Source of the DNA: Arthrobacter sp. PM3
Lineage (GTDB): Bacteria; Actinomycetota; Actinomycetes; Actinomycetales; Micrococcaceae
Assembly: GCF_003352915.1 (NCBI RefSeq)
Contig: NZ_CP022314.1
Location: forward strand, 4,194,057 to 4,258,056
DNA: 64,000 bases
Direction: 5' to 3'
Part shown: piece after piece, positions 36,310 to 44,958 of the stretch
How the letters are laid out: every line of letters begins with the position of its first letter
How positions within the stretch are numbered: the first letter of the stretch is position 1
Made by a program: the position numbers and the translations under genes
The notes under the pieces: model-generated
What the model was told of the DNA's origin: nothing
What the model saw: only the letters and a program-made list of their open reading frames with translations
Databases searched by the model: none

Positions 36310-37734
36310 ATGTCTGCGACCATTGTTTGGCTCCGCGACGACCTCCGGCTGGATGACAATCCTGCCCTGACGGAGGCCGCCGCCCTCGGCACCCCCCTGA
36401 CCGTTGTCTACATCCTCGACGAGGAGTCGCCCGGCATCCGGCCCCTGGGCGGTGCCGTGAAGTGGTGGCTCCACCATTCCCTCACCGGGCTTGCCGCCAG
36501 CCTCGAAGCCGTAGGCTCGCGTCTGGTGCTCCGGCGCGGACCGGCCGCCCCGATCATCCGCGAGCTCGCCGCGGAGACGTCCGCCAACACCCTGGTGTGG
36601 AACCGCCGCTATGGCGCACCCGAACGGGCGGTGGATGCCGGCCTGAAAAGCTGGGCGGCCAGCGAGGGCATCAACGCGGGGAGCTTCCAGGCCAACCTCT
36701 TGTTCGAACCCTGGACGGTTCGCACCGGCGGCGGGGGGCCCTACAAGGTCTTCACCCCGTTCTGGAAGGCCTGCCTGGCCGGCGCCGAGCCCCGCCAGCC
36801 CCAGCCCGCTCCGGAGCGGCTCCCTGGCCCGGCCCGCACCGGCCACGGAACCTTGCCGTCGAGCGACTCCCTCGACGGCTGGGGATTACTCCCCCGCCGT
36901 CCCGACTGGAGCACCGGCTTGGCGGCCACCTGGACACCGGGTGAAGGCGGCGCCCACAGCCGGCTGGCGGATTTCGTGGACGGACCGGCCGCCGAGTACG
37001 GCACCGGGCGCGACATCCCGGGGGTGGAAGGCACCAGCCGGCTCTCACCCCATCTGCGCTTCGGCGAAATCAGTCCCTTCCGGATCTGGCACACGCTACT
37101 GGACCACTTCGGGCCGCGCATACCGGCCGACGTCGGGATCTTCCGTTCCGAACTCGGCTGGCGGGAGTTCTGCTGGCAGCTGCTCTATGAGAACCCGGAC
37201 CTGGCCACGCAGAACTACCGGCACGAGTTCGACCGGTTCCAGTGGCAGCCGCCGTCGAAAGCCGAACTGGAGGCCTGGCAGCAGGGCCGCACGGGCTACC
37301 CGCTGGTGGACGCCGGCATGCGCCAGCTCTGGCAGACGGGCTGGATGCACAACCGCGTGCGGATGGCGGCGGCATCGTTCCTGGTGAAGAACCTGCTGGC
37401 CGACTGGCGGCTGGGCGAGGCATGGTTCTGGGACACACTGGTGGACGCCGATGCCGCCAGCAACCCGGCCAACTGGCAGTGGGTCGCGGGGTCCGGGGCC
37501 GACGCATCCCCCTATTTCCGGATCTTCAACCCGGTCACCCAAAGCAAGAAGTTCGACGCCCCGGGACGCTACCTGCGCGGCTACATTCCGGAGCTCGCCG
37601 CCCTGGACGACAAGTCCGTCCACGAGCCGTGGAAGGCCAACGGGGACGCCTCCGGCTATCCGGCGCCAATCGTGGACCTCGCCGAGACCCGTGCCCGGGC
37701 CCTGGCAGCCTACCAGCGACTCAAGGACGCCTGA
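36310..37734 (+). CDS. phr: Deoxyribodipyrimidine photolyase
   Basis: A 474-residue blue-light DNA repair enzyme that splits cyclobutane pyrimidine dimers. The N-terminal antenna domain begins TIVWLRDDLRLDDNPAL. The C-terminal FAD domain shows EGTSRLSPHLRFGEISP, GYPLVDAGMRQLWQTGWMHN, and ASNPANWQWVAGSGADASPYF with the electron-transfer tryptophans, followed by FNPVTQSKKFD. This pattern is that of class I CPD photolyases rather than the iron-sulfur type. It is a single gene between two hairpins. The start has a weak ribosome-binding site but agrees with the family N-terminus. Confidence 0.94.
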   Translation: MSATIVWLRDDLRLDDNPALTEAAALGTPLTVVYILDEESPGIRPLGGAVKWWLHHSLTGLAASLEAVGSRLVLRRGPAAPIIRELAAETSANTLVWNRRYGAPERAVDAGLKSWAASEGINAGSFQANLLFEPWTVRTGGGGPYKVFTPFWKACLAGAEPRQPQPAPERLPGPARTGHGTLPSSDSLDGWGLLPRRPDWSTGLAATWTPGEGGAHSRLADFVDGPAAEYGTGRDIPGVEGTSRLSPHLRFGEISPFRIWHTLLDHFGPRIPADVGIFRSELGWREFCWQLLYENPDLATQNYRHEFDRFQWQPPSKAELEAWQQGRTGYPLVDAGMRQLWQTGWMHNRVRMAAASFLVKNLLADWRLGEAWFWDTLVDADAASNPANWQWVAGSGADASPYFRIFNPVTQSKKFDAPGRYLRGYIPELAALDDKSVHEPWKANGDASGYPAPIVDLAETRARALAAYQRLKDA

Positions 37735-37777
37735 GGGCAGCCCCGCCCGCCCGGGGAGCGCCAAGTCTCATGGAACG

Positions 37778-37811
37778 GCAAAGGCCCGGATCATCAGATC
37801 CGGGCCTTTGC
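37778..37811. terminator. Bidirectional terminator between photolyase and initiator tRNA
   Basis: A 14-bp perfect stem (37778-37791 with 37798-37811), with GCAAA at one end and TTTGC at the other, lies between the photolyase gene and the oppositely oriented tRNA gene and should stop both. Confidence 0.85.
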
Positions 37812-37830
37812 GAGCACCGCTGGCGCTTAC

Positions 37831-37907
37831 TGGTTGCGGGGACAGGATTTGAACCTGTGACCTCTGGGTTATGAGCCCAGCGAGCTACCGAACTGCTCCA
37901 CCCCGCG
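37831..37907 (-). tRNA. Initiator tRNA-fMet (CAT), CCA encoded
   Basis: The minus strand folds as a 77-base tRNA beginning CGCGGGGTGGAGCAG, with anticodon loop CTCATAA. Two initiator marks are present: an unpaired C1-A72 at the acceptor end (CGCGGGG against CCCCGCA) and three G-C pairs closing the anticodon stem (CTGGG/CCCAG). The 3' end continues ACCA, so the CCA tail is in the gene. An identical tRNA body lies 240 bases further along. Confidence 0.97.
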
Positions 37908-38026
37908 TCGCTCGATCAACAATACCCTACTTTTGACCGCCCCATGACCACCCTGGTTTTCCGACGATTCTGCCGCCGGCCCAGGGTGGCGGCCGCGCTC
38001 CTTGCCCGCGGGACGCACTTAAAGCA

Positions 38027-38064
38027 GAAGGTCCGGAACACTATTTCCAGTGTTCCGGACCTTC
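38027..38064 (-). terminator. Terminator after the second initiator tRNA
   Basis: A 15-bp perfect stem (38027-38041 with 38050-38064) with loop TATTTCCA begins 8 bases past the tRNA 3' end on the minus strand and is followed by TGCTTTAA. Confidence 0.85.
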
Positions 38065-38071
38065 GCTTCAG

Positions 38072-38145
38072 TTGCGGGGACAGGATTTGAACCTGTGACC
38101 TCTGGGTTATGAGCCCAGCGAGCTACCGAACTGCTCCACCCCGCG
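38072..38145 (-). tRNA. Initiator tRNA-fMet (CAT), CCA not encoded
   Basis: The 74-base body is identical to the tRNA at 37834-37907, including the C1-A72 mismatch and the G-C rich anticodon stem. Here the discriminator A is followed by CTG rather than CCA, so the tail must be added by a nucleotidyltransferase. It has its own terminator and so is probably a separate transcript. Confidence 0.97.
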
Positions 38146-38246
38146 TCGCACAAACAACTCTACCTGCCGGTGAACTTCAGGCCAAATCGAGGTGACGTGA
38201 TGTGCATCTCCCCCGCCCCGCCGCCGGTGAGACCGTCCGGAAATGG

Positions 38247-38290
38247 CACCGGCCGGGCCCAACCTCCGTGGAGGTCAAGCCCGGCCGGTG
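38247..38290 (-). terminator. Terminator after the UPF0182 gene
   Basis: A 12-bp outer stem (38247-38258 with 38279-38290) has a nested CCTCC/GGAGG stem in its loop. It begins about 40 bases after the UPF0182 stop on the minus strand and lies in the gap before the second tRNA gene; nothing else is evident in that gap. Confidence 0.75.
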
Positions 38291-38329
38291 TCCGGCGATT
38301 GGGCGCCGGTGTCCGTTACTGCGGGTGCA

Positions 38330-41329
38330 TCAGCTGCCGGCGGTAGCCGACGGACTGGGCGACGCCGTGGGAGCCGCGGTGGCTGCCGGAGCCGGCGCGG
38401 ACGCCACTTCCAGCTTCGCCTCGGCCTCCAGGGCCTTCTGCAATGCTGCGGCGAGCTTCTTCTGCTGCTCGCCGTAGGTCGCGAAGTCACCCTTGGCGAG
38501 CGCGTCCTGGCCGGCCTTGATCGCGGCGTTGGCCTCGTCGAGTGCGGCCTTCAGTTGCGCCTTGGCATCCGTGGTTCCGGGAGCCGGCGCTTGGCCGCCG
38601 GGGGTGGCGGGTGTTTGCCCCTTGTTCCCCGAGTCTCCTGCCGCAGCCCCGGAGTTGCCGCCGAACAGCTGGTTCAGGGCCTCGTTCAGGGTGGGCGCGA
38701 AGCCGATCTTGTCGCCGAACGCCACGAGGACCCGCTGCAGCGTCGGGTACGAGGTCTCACCCGTGGAGCGCAGATAGACGGGCTGGACGTACACCATGCC
38801 GCCGCCGACCGGCAGGGTCAGGAGGTTGCCGTTGAGCACCGCCGAGGCGCCCTGCCGCAGCAGGTTCAGGGCCTGCGACACGGTGGGGTCTGAGTTGAAC
38901 TTGTTCTGTGCCTGGCCGGGGCCGGGCACCTGGGTTTCCGGCGGGATCTGCAGGAGCCGGAGCTGGCCGTAGCTTTCGGCCTTGACGCCCTTCTGGTTGC
39001 CGGCGTCGGAATCGGCGGCCAGGTAGCCGTAGAGCACGTTGCGGGCGTTGCCGTTGACCACCTGCGGGATGAACGAGGACGTCAGCTGGAACGCCGGCTT
39101 GTCCTGGTCCGGCATCTTCAGCGACATGTAGTACGGCGGCTGCTTGACCTCGTCCTGGACGGTGGGGTCGTTGGGCACGGACCACGCGTCAATGTTCGTG
39201 TAGAAGCTGTCCGGGTTGGTCACGTGGTACCGGCCCAGGAGTTCGCGCTGGACCTTGAACAGGTCTTCCGGGTACCGGACGTGGCTCATGAGCGCACCCG
39301 ACATCTCCGAGTAGGGCTTGAGCGAGGTCGGGAAGACCTTCTGCCACGCCTTCAGGACGGGGTCCTGGTCATCCCAGGCATACAGCGTCACGGAGCCGTC
39401 ATAGGCATCCACCGTGGCCTTGACCGAGTTGCGGATGTAGTTGACCGAACTGTTCGGCAGGGCGACCGTCCGGTTCGCGGCGGTCTGCGAGTCGGCCGTG
39501 GCGGCGGACAGCTGCTCCTGCTGGGAGTACGGGAAGTACGGGCTCGTGGTGTAACCGTCCACGATCCACTTCACCCGCCCGTCGACGACGGCGGGGTAGG
39601 CATTGCCGTCGACCGTCAGGTACGGGGCAACCTTCTCGACGCGGTCCCGCGGGTTGCGGTCGTACAGGATCTGCGACTCGGCGTTCACGCCGTCGGAGAG
39701 CAGCATGTCCGAGGACTGGAACTTGATCGAGTAAAGGATCTTGTTGAAGAAGCTGCCGACGTTCGGGCCGCCGTTGCCGGTGAAGGTGTACTGCGTTTCG
39801 CCGTCGCCTTCCTTGGCCGCGGGCCGGTCCTGCTCGCGGTGCGGTGCGCCGGCCGGCGCACCGACGATCGAGTAGTCCGGTGAGTTCTCGCCGAAGTAGA
39901 TGCGCGGCTGGTAGGTCGAATCGTTGCCGAGCGCGCCGGTGGACGGGATGCCCGCCTGCAGGAAGTCCGGCTTGCCGTCCACGGTGAACGTGTTGCCCTT
40001 GGCCGCGACGACGCCGTAGCCGTGCGTGTAAACGACGTGCCGGTTCAGCCAGGATTGCTGGTTCGTGGCCAGACCGTCAGGGTTGAGTTCACGGACGGCG
40101 ATGACCGTGTCCTGGGTCTTGCCGTCGATCTGGTAACGGTCCACATTCAGTGCCTTGGGGAACTGGTAGTAGGGCCGGTACTGCTCAAGCTGGGAGAACG
40201 CATCCGAGATCAGGTTCGGATCCAGCAGGCGGATGTTTGCGGTGGTCTGCTGGTCGGGGGCCAGGGCGCCGGTGGTGGCGTTGGTGGTGGCGTTGTACCG
40301 GGTTTCCTGGACCTTATCCAGGCCGTAGGCGGCACGGGTCATGGCGATGTTGCGCTGGATGTACTGGTTCTCCAACGTCTGCTCCGACGGGCGGACCTGG
40401 AACTGCTGGATGACCCACGGGTAGACGCCGCCGGCGAGGATGGCCGTGATCACCAGCATGGCCGTGCCGATCACCGGAAGGCGCCACTTGCCGATGATGG
40501 CGGCGACGACGAAAAGGACGGCCACGATGACTGCGGCCACGGCCAGGATGGCCTTGGTGGGAATGACGGCGTTCACGTCCGTGTAGAGCGCACCGGCCCA
40601 GCGGCCGTTGTTGTTCTGTACGGTGGCGTACCTGTCCAGCCAGAAGTTGATGCCCAGCAGCACGAGGAACGCGGCGCCCGTGACCGCGAGGTGGATCTGC
40701 GCGGCGCGGCTGGTGAAGATCCCGCGTTCCATGATCCGGATGCTGCCGTAGAGGTAGTGGGTGAGGATGCCCGCCAGGCCCGCCACCACCGTGACACTGA
40801 TGAGGAACCCGGTGACGAAGCCGAGGAAAGGCAGCGTCATGAGGTAGAAACTGATGTCCAGGCCGAACTGCGGATCATTCTGTCCGAACGGCTCCTGGTT
40901 CAGGAACAGCAGGACCTTCTGCCACTGGCTGGCGGCGGCGCTGCCGGCGAACAGGCCAAACAGGATGGGGACACCCACCATCACGACCCGCCGGATGGGC
41001 TCGAGCTGGACCTGGTACCGGTTCAGGTTGTCCCGGACCTCCGAATCAGGGGCGTACACCGGCCGGGCGTGGTAGGCGATCCTGATGGCAAAGAACACGG
41101 CGGCAAACATGATCGCGAAACCGACCAGGAAGATCACGATCCTGGCCACGTTCTCGGTCATGAACACTTCGAAGAAGCCCAACTGCTGGTACCAGAGGAC
41201 ATCCGTCCAGACGTTGGCGAAGAAGATGAATCCGACCACGATCAGGGCCACGATGATCAGCGTCGGCGTCAGGGCGCCGCGTCGTGTCTGGGGTCTTCCG
41301 GGCGGGACAGTGCTGGCGGGACGGGACAA
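38330..41329 (-). CDS. UPF0182 family large membrane protein
   Basis: A 999-residue protein of the UPF0182 (COG1615) family, conserved in actinobacteria, function unknown. About seven membrane helices occupy residues 20-310, first [20 protein letters not shown]. The extracytoplasmic domain of about 580 residues includes family stretches such as [33 protein letters not shown] and [21 protein letters not shown]. The C-terminus from about 900 is an Ala/Lys coiled segment ending in Ala/Pro/Ser. The start is TTG 41329, with GAGG at normal spacing. It follows the PDZ-protease gene on the same strand after 215 bases, in which I see only weak inverted repeats. Confidence 0.93.
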   Translation of the reverse strand: MSRPASTVPPGRPQTRRGALTPTLIIVALIVVGFIFFANVWTDVLWYQQLGFFEVFMTENVARIVIFLVGFAIMFAAVFFAIRIAYHARPVYAPDSEVRDNLNRYQVQLEPIRRVVMVGVPILFGLFAGSAAASQWQKVLLFLNQEPFGQNDPQFGLDISFYLMTLPFLGFVTGFLISVTVVAGLAGILTHYLYGSIRIMERGIFTSRAAQIHLAVTGAAFLVLLGINFWLDRYATVQNNNGRWAGALYTDVNAVIPTKAILAVAAVIVAVLFVVAAIIGKWRLPVIGTAMLVITAILAGGVYPWVIQQFQVRPSEQTLENQYIQRNIAMTRAAYGLDKVQETRYNATTNATTGALAPDQQTTANIRLLDPNLISDAFSQLEQYRPYYQFPKALNVDRYQIDGKTQDTVIAVRELNPDGLATNQQSWLNRHVVYTHGYGVVAAKGNTFTVDGKPDFLQAGIPSTGALGNDSTYQPRIYFGENSPDYSIVGAPAGAPHREQDRPAAKEGDGETQYTFTGNGGPNVGSFFNKILYSIKFQSSDMLLSDGVNAESQILYDRNPRDRVEKVAPYLTVDGNAYPAVVDGRVKWIVDGYTTSPYFPYSQQEQLSAATADSQTAANRTVALPNSSVNYIRNSVKATVDAYDGSVTLYAWDDQDPVLKAWQKVFPTSLKPYSEMSGALMSHVRYPEDLFKVQRELLGRYHVTNPDSFYTNIDAWSVPNDPTVQDEVKQPPYYMSLKMPDQDKPAFQLTSSFIPQVVNGNARNVLYGYLAADSDAGNQKGVKAESYGQLRLLQIPPETQVPGPGQAQNKFNSDPTVSQALNLLRQGASAVLNGNLLTLPVGGGMVYVQPVYLRSTGETSYPTLQRVLVAFGDKIGFAPTLNEALNQLFGGNSGAAAGDSGNKGQTPATPGGQAPAPGTTDAKAQLKAALDEANAAIKAGQDALAKGDFATYGEQQKKLAAALQKALEAEAKLEVASAPAPAATAAPTASPSPSATAGS

Positions 41330-41544
41330 ACTCGGTACCTCATAGCTGGTCGTCTACTGCTGGTTTTCAGTTATTGGTCGCTACCGTGTCTCAGTCCTTC
41401 GACTAAGGTCGCGGCATTGCAGGGTTGATGCATTCTAACGGCCGGTCCTGCCGTTCCGTCAGGGCCCTCCAACAGGTCCCGGCGGGGCGGCGTCGGCCGT
41501 CATTAGTGCCACGAGTGAGGCTGGCGCTTAGTTCCGCGGTCAGT

Positions 41545-42657
41545 CTAGTTGCTGGTGCACACCGGCAGACCGGATGTGTCGCCGCCTGACGCGGCCAGTT
41601 CAACCGCTTTGCGGGCGTCGGTGAGGTTCTCCACCTTGACGACCTGCAAGCCGTCGGGAATGTGGCCCACGACGTCGTCGCAGTTGGCCGCCGGTGCCAG
41701 GAACAACGTGGCACCACCGGACCGTGCTCCCAGCATTTTCTGGGCGATTCCGCCAATCGGGCCCACGGCGCCGTCCGGGGCGATGGTCCCGGTCCCGGCA
41801 ATGTGCTTTCCCCCGGTCAGGTCCCCGGGGGTGACGGTGTCGATGATGCCGAGCGCAAACATCATGCCGGCGCTGGGTCCGCCCACCTTGTCCAGGGAGA
41901 TTTTGACGTCAAACGGGAAGGTGAACTTGTACTGGAGCAGGACGCCGAGGATGTAGCGGCCGGAACTGTTCTTGGCCGGGGTGATCGTGACGGGCACCTG
42001 GCTGCCGCTACGGTCCACGATGACCTTGACCGGCTTGCCGTTGCCGGCTGCCAACTCCGCCTGGACCACGCCGAGGCCGGTGATGGGCTTGCCATTGATG
42101 GACACCAGAACGTCGCCGGTCTGCAGCAGGCCCTTCGAGGCGGAGCCGTCCGGCAGGCCGGCGACCTCCATCTTCTGCCCGAACGGGATATTCAGCTCCT
42201 TCAGAGCGGACGCAACGGCGTTCTCCTGGGAGGTGGTCATCGCGGTCGCGCTCTCCTGCTGGGACTGTTCCTTCGTCACTCCCGTCGGGAACAGCAGTTC
42301 CTCGGGGTAGACGGCTTTGGCCCCGTTGAGCCACGCGGCAAACGCCTCGAACACGCTGACGGGGCCGTTGGGACCGCCGTCGACATAGACAGTGGTCAGA
42401 TCAAGGTTGCCCTTGGCCGGGAAGGTCTCGTGGCCGGTGACGCTGATGACCGGTTTGCCGTTGTCCTCGCCGATGGTGTTGAAGATAGGACCCGGCGATT
42501 CGACCACGTACGGCACCGGGAGGCTCACGGCAGTGATGCCAAGGGCCGCGGCAAGAAGCCCGGAGACGAGCATCGCTGAGGACCGGCGCTTCCGCCTGCC
42601 ACGGACCGGGGCGGACGCCGGGTCGCTGGCGGGCTGCTCACCTTGGGTGACTGTCAT
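41545..42657 (-). CDS. PDZ and Lon-type (S16) membrane-anchored serine protease, YlbL family
   Basis: A 370-residue protease. The start at 42657 (MTVTQGEQPASD) has GGAGAGG upstream. A basic segment RGRRKRR precedes a membrane helix at about 29-48. A PDZ domain spans about 150-235 (GLLQTGDVLVSINGKPITG). The Lon-type domain has the Ser-Lys dyad S262 in GGPSAGMM and K307 in GGIAQKML. It acts on the outer side of the membrane and by family degrades envelope proteins. It diverges from the DUF2342 gene across about 165 bases; this arrangement is also found in mycobacteria. Confidence 0.93.
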   Translation of the reverse strand: MTVTQGEQPASDPASAPVRGRRKRRSSAMLVSGLLAAALGITAVSLPVPYVVESPGPIFNTIGEDNGKPVISVTGHETFPAKGNLDLTTVYVDGGPNGPVSVFEAFAAWLNGAKAVYPEELLFPTGVTKEQSQQESATAMTTSQENAVASALKELNIPFGQKMEVAGLPDGSASKGLLQTGDVLVSINGKPITGLGVVQAELAAGNGKPVKVIVDRSGSQVPVTITPAKNSSGRYILGVLLQYKFTFPFDVKISLDKVGGPSAGMMFALGIIDTVTPGDLTGGKHIAGTGTIAPDGAVGPIGGIAQKMLGARSGGATLFLAPAANCDDVVGHIPDGLQVVKVENLTDARKAVELAASGGDTSGLPVCTSN

Positions 42658-42822
42658 TGAACGACCTCTCCGTGCAAACATTCCAGCTTCCAAGACTACG
42701 CGCTTGGCCGCCCCCGCCCGCTCTTTGCCGACAGCGAACGGGGCCTAGTTTCGGCAGACAGCCCCTCTCGCCGAGGGGTACCGTGAAGTTGAGAAGCAGC
42801 CACACCGACGATCGGCGGGATC

Positions 42823-44310
42823 ATGACCTCCAACCCACTCAATCCGTCCAATGGCGACGAGGAACCCAAGGACCCGCTGGCAGAAATGCTCAAGAACCTG
42901 ATGGGCGGCCAGGGCATGGGCAACATCGACCCCGCCGAACTCGCCAAGGCCGCCGGCCTCCCGGACGACCCCAACCTCCTGGCCCAGATGTTCTCCCAGG
43001 TGCAGGCCATGATGAGCGCCCCCTCGGAGGGGCCCGTCAATTGGAAGCTGGCGCACGAGAACGCCCGGCGGGTGGCTGCCAGCAGTTCTGACCCCTCGGT
43101 CACCGCACACCAGTCGCGGGAGGTCGATGAGGCCCTGCGGCTCGCAGAACTCTGGCTCGACCAGGTCACCGCCCTTCCGGCCACCGGTCTGATCGGCCGG
43201 GCCTGGTCCCGCGCCGAATGGGTTGAGGAGACCCTCGGAACATGGAAGCGGCTGACCGAGCCGGTGGCCAACAGCATCGCCAACGCGCTCTCCGCCGCCA
43301 TGACCGAACAGATGCCCGAGGAAATGAAGTCCATGATGGGCGGCGCCTCCTCCATGATCCAGAACATGGGCGGGGCGATATTCGGCATGCAGCTCGGCCA
43401 GGCAATCGGCGCGCTCTCGGCCGAAGTGGTCAGCTCGACGGACATCGGCGTGCCCCTGGCCGACCTGGAAATGGCGCTCCTGCCGGCCAACGTGGCGAAG
43501 TTCGGCGAAGGTCTCAGCCTGCCGGAGAACGATATCCGCCTGTTCCTCGCGGTGCGGGAGGCCGCCCACGCGCGTCTCTTCGTCCAGGTCCCCTGGCTGC
43601 GCGGGCATCTCCTCAGCGCCATCGAGGCGTACGCGCGGGGCATCCACATCGACACGTCCAAGATCGAAGAACTTGCGCGGGACATCGATCCCAGCAACCC
43701 GGAAGGCATCCAGGAAGCGCTCTCGCAGGGCGTCTTCATGCCGCAGCGCACGCCCGCCCAGGAGCAGGCCCTCGAGAAGCTGGAAACGGCCCTCGCCTTG
43801 GTCGAAGGCTGGGTGGACGAACTCACCTGGGGCGCCACCGAGAAGCTGCTGCCCTCCGCCGCGGCATTGCGTGAGACCGTCCGGCGGCGCCGCGCCACCG
43901 GCGGGCCCGCGGAGCATGCGTTCTCATCGCTGGTGGGCCTGGAGCTGCGGCCCCGCCGGCTCCGCGAGGCCGCCACGTTGTGGGCGTCGCTGAAGGAAGA
44001 ACGCGGCATCGAGGGCCGCGATGACGTCTGGAAGCACCCCGACCTGCTGCCCACCGCCGAGGACCTCGACGATCCCCAAGGCTTCAGCGGACGCCGGGCA
44101 CTTGCCGAAGCCAGTGACAGCGAGGTGGACGACGCCCTGCAGAAACTGCTGAGCGGAGGCTTCGACGAACCAGCCGACGGCGATGCGGCTGCCGCCGGAA
44201 CCGGCGACAACGACAGCGACAACGACAGCGACAACGACCGCAACGACGACGACAGCAGGGACGACAGCGAGGGCGGGGCGCCGGACGAGGGTGGCGGCCC
44301 CAAGGCCTGA
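42823..44310 (+). CDS. Zinc-dependent metalloprotease family protein (DUF2342)
   Basis: A 495-residue protein of the DUF2342 family, described in databases as a putative zinc metalloprotease or as F420-biosynthesis-associated. The core runs from about 75 to 440. The segment FLAVREAAHARLFVQVPWLRGHL (around 247-269) holds E-A-A-H in the place of a usual HExxH helix, and HIDTSKIEELARDIDPSNPE follows. The C-terminal 50 residues are an acidic Asp/Asn-rich tail made by repeated GACAACGACAGC units. It converges on the M48 peptidase gene with 27 bases between. Family is sure, activity is not. Confidence 0.86.
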   Translation: MTSNPLNPSNGDEEPKDPLAEMLKNLMGGQGMGNIDPAELAKAAGLPDDPNLLAQMFSQVQAMMSAPSEGPVNWKLAHENARRVAASSSDPSVTAHQSREVDEALRLAELWLDQVTALPATGLIGRAWSRAEWVEETLGTWKRLTEPVANSIANALSAAMTEQMPEEMKSMMGGASSMIQNMGGAIFGMQLGQAIGALSAEVVSSTDIGVPLADLEMALLPANVAKFGEGLSLPENDIRLFLAVREAAHARLFVQVPWLRGHLLSAIEAYARGIHIDTSKIEELARDIDPSNPEGIQEALSQGVFMPQRTPAQEQALEKLETALALVEGWVDELTWGATEKLLPSAAALRETVRRRRATGGPAEHAFSSLVGLELRPRRLREAATLWASLKEERGIEGRDDVWKHPDLLPTAEDLDDPQGFSGRRALAEASDSEVDDALQKLLSGGFDEPADGDAAAAGTGDNDSDNDSDNDRNDDDSRDDSEGGAPDEGGGPKA

Positions 44311-44337
44311 CGTACGGGCCCGGGCGCTACCCGAACA

Positions 44338-44958
44338 CTAGGAGGCCCCGGCCGGGATTTCGGTTCCGTCCGGGGCCTCGTCGTACCCGCCGCCGGGTGC
44401 CAGGCCGCGGGAGGTCGCGAACGAGACACCCTCGAGGAATGCCTTGGCGCGTTCCGTCTCCGGGTACGCCGTCAGCAGCCGCCAGAACGCGGCGTCGTGG
44501 CCGGCCACCAGCAGATGGGCCAGCTCGTGGAGCAGCACATAGTCGATCACCCACTGCGGCATGGGCTGAAGTTTCGCCGAGAGCCGGATGGTCCCTTCGG
44601 ACGGAGTGGCCGAGCCCCATCGCGAGTTCTGGTTCGTGACCCAGCGGACCGAGGACGGCACCGCCCGGCCGCCCAGGTACTTGGCTGAGAGTTCGGCGGC
44701 GCGGGCGGCGAGCTCGGCATCATTGCGCGGCCGGCGCCGGCCGGTGCCGCCCGCGCCGCGGGTCCCTTGGAGCCGCAGTTTTTCGAGCATGCGGTGTACC
44801 CACTCCTGCTCCTGGGCACGGCTGAAGGAGGCGGGAATGGCGACGACGGCGGTGCCGTCCTCCCAGAACGCGGCGACTGTCCGGCGCCGGCGGGCGGACC
44901 GGCGCACCACCACCGGGGCGCCGTCGGCGGTGGTCAGCGGTGTGGTTCCGCCGGGCAT
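44338..44958 (-). CDS. M48 (YgjP/DUF45) family metallopeptidase
   Basis: A 206-residue zinc-peptidase-like protein of the YgjP/DUF45 family. The metal site is LLHELAHLLVAGH with the third ligand histidine in the same helix region. NQNSRWGSATPSEGTIRLS is the other family hallmark. The start at 44958 overlaps the uvrD2 stop by one base (TGATG), which implies translational coupling to the helicase. No signal peptide is seen. Its substrate is unknown; a role alongside UvrD2 is suggested only by coupling. Confidence 0.88.
   Translation of the reverse strand: MPGGTTPLTTADGAPVVVRRSARRRRTVAAFWEDGTAVVAIPASFSRAQEQEWVHRMLEKLRLQGTRGAGGTGRRRPRNDAELAARAAELSAKYLGGRAVPSSVRWVTNQNSRWGSATPSEGTIRLSAKLQPMPQWVIDYVLLHELAHLLVAGHDAAFWRLLTAYPETERAKAFLEGVSFATSRGLAPGGGYDEAPDGTEIPAGAS

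Noticed and set aside
37834..38145. Attachment site or integrated element at the duplicated tRNA
   Set aside because: The repeat is simply two complete initiator tRNA genes; only 160 bases with a terminator lie between them, with no integrase or foreign genes.
41438..41500. Inverted repeat ACGGCCG/CGGCCGT as terminator of the PDZ protease gene
   Set aside because: Only 7 bp with a 49-base loop; too weak to call in GC-rich sequence.
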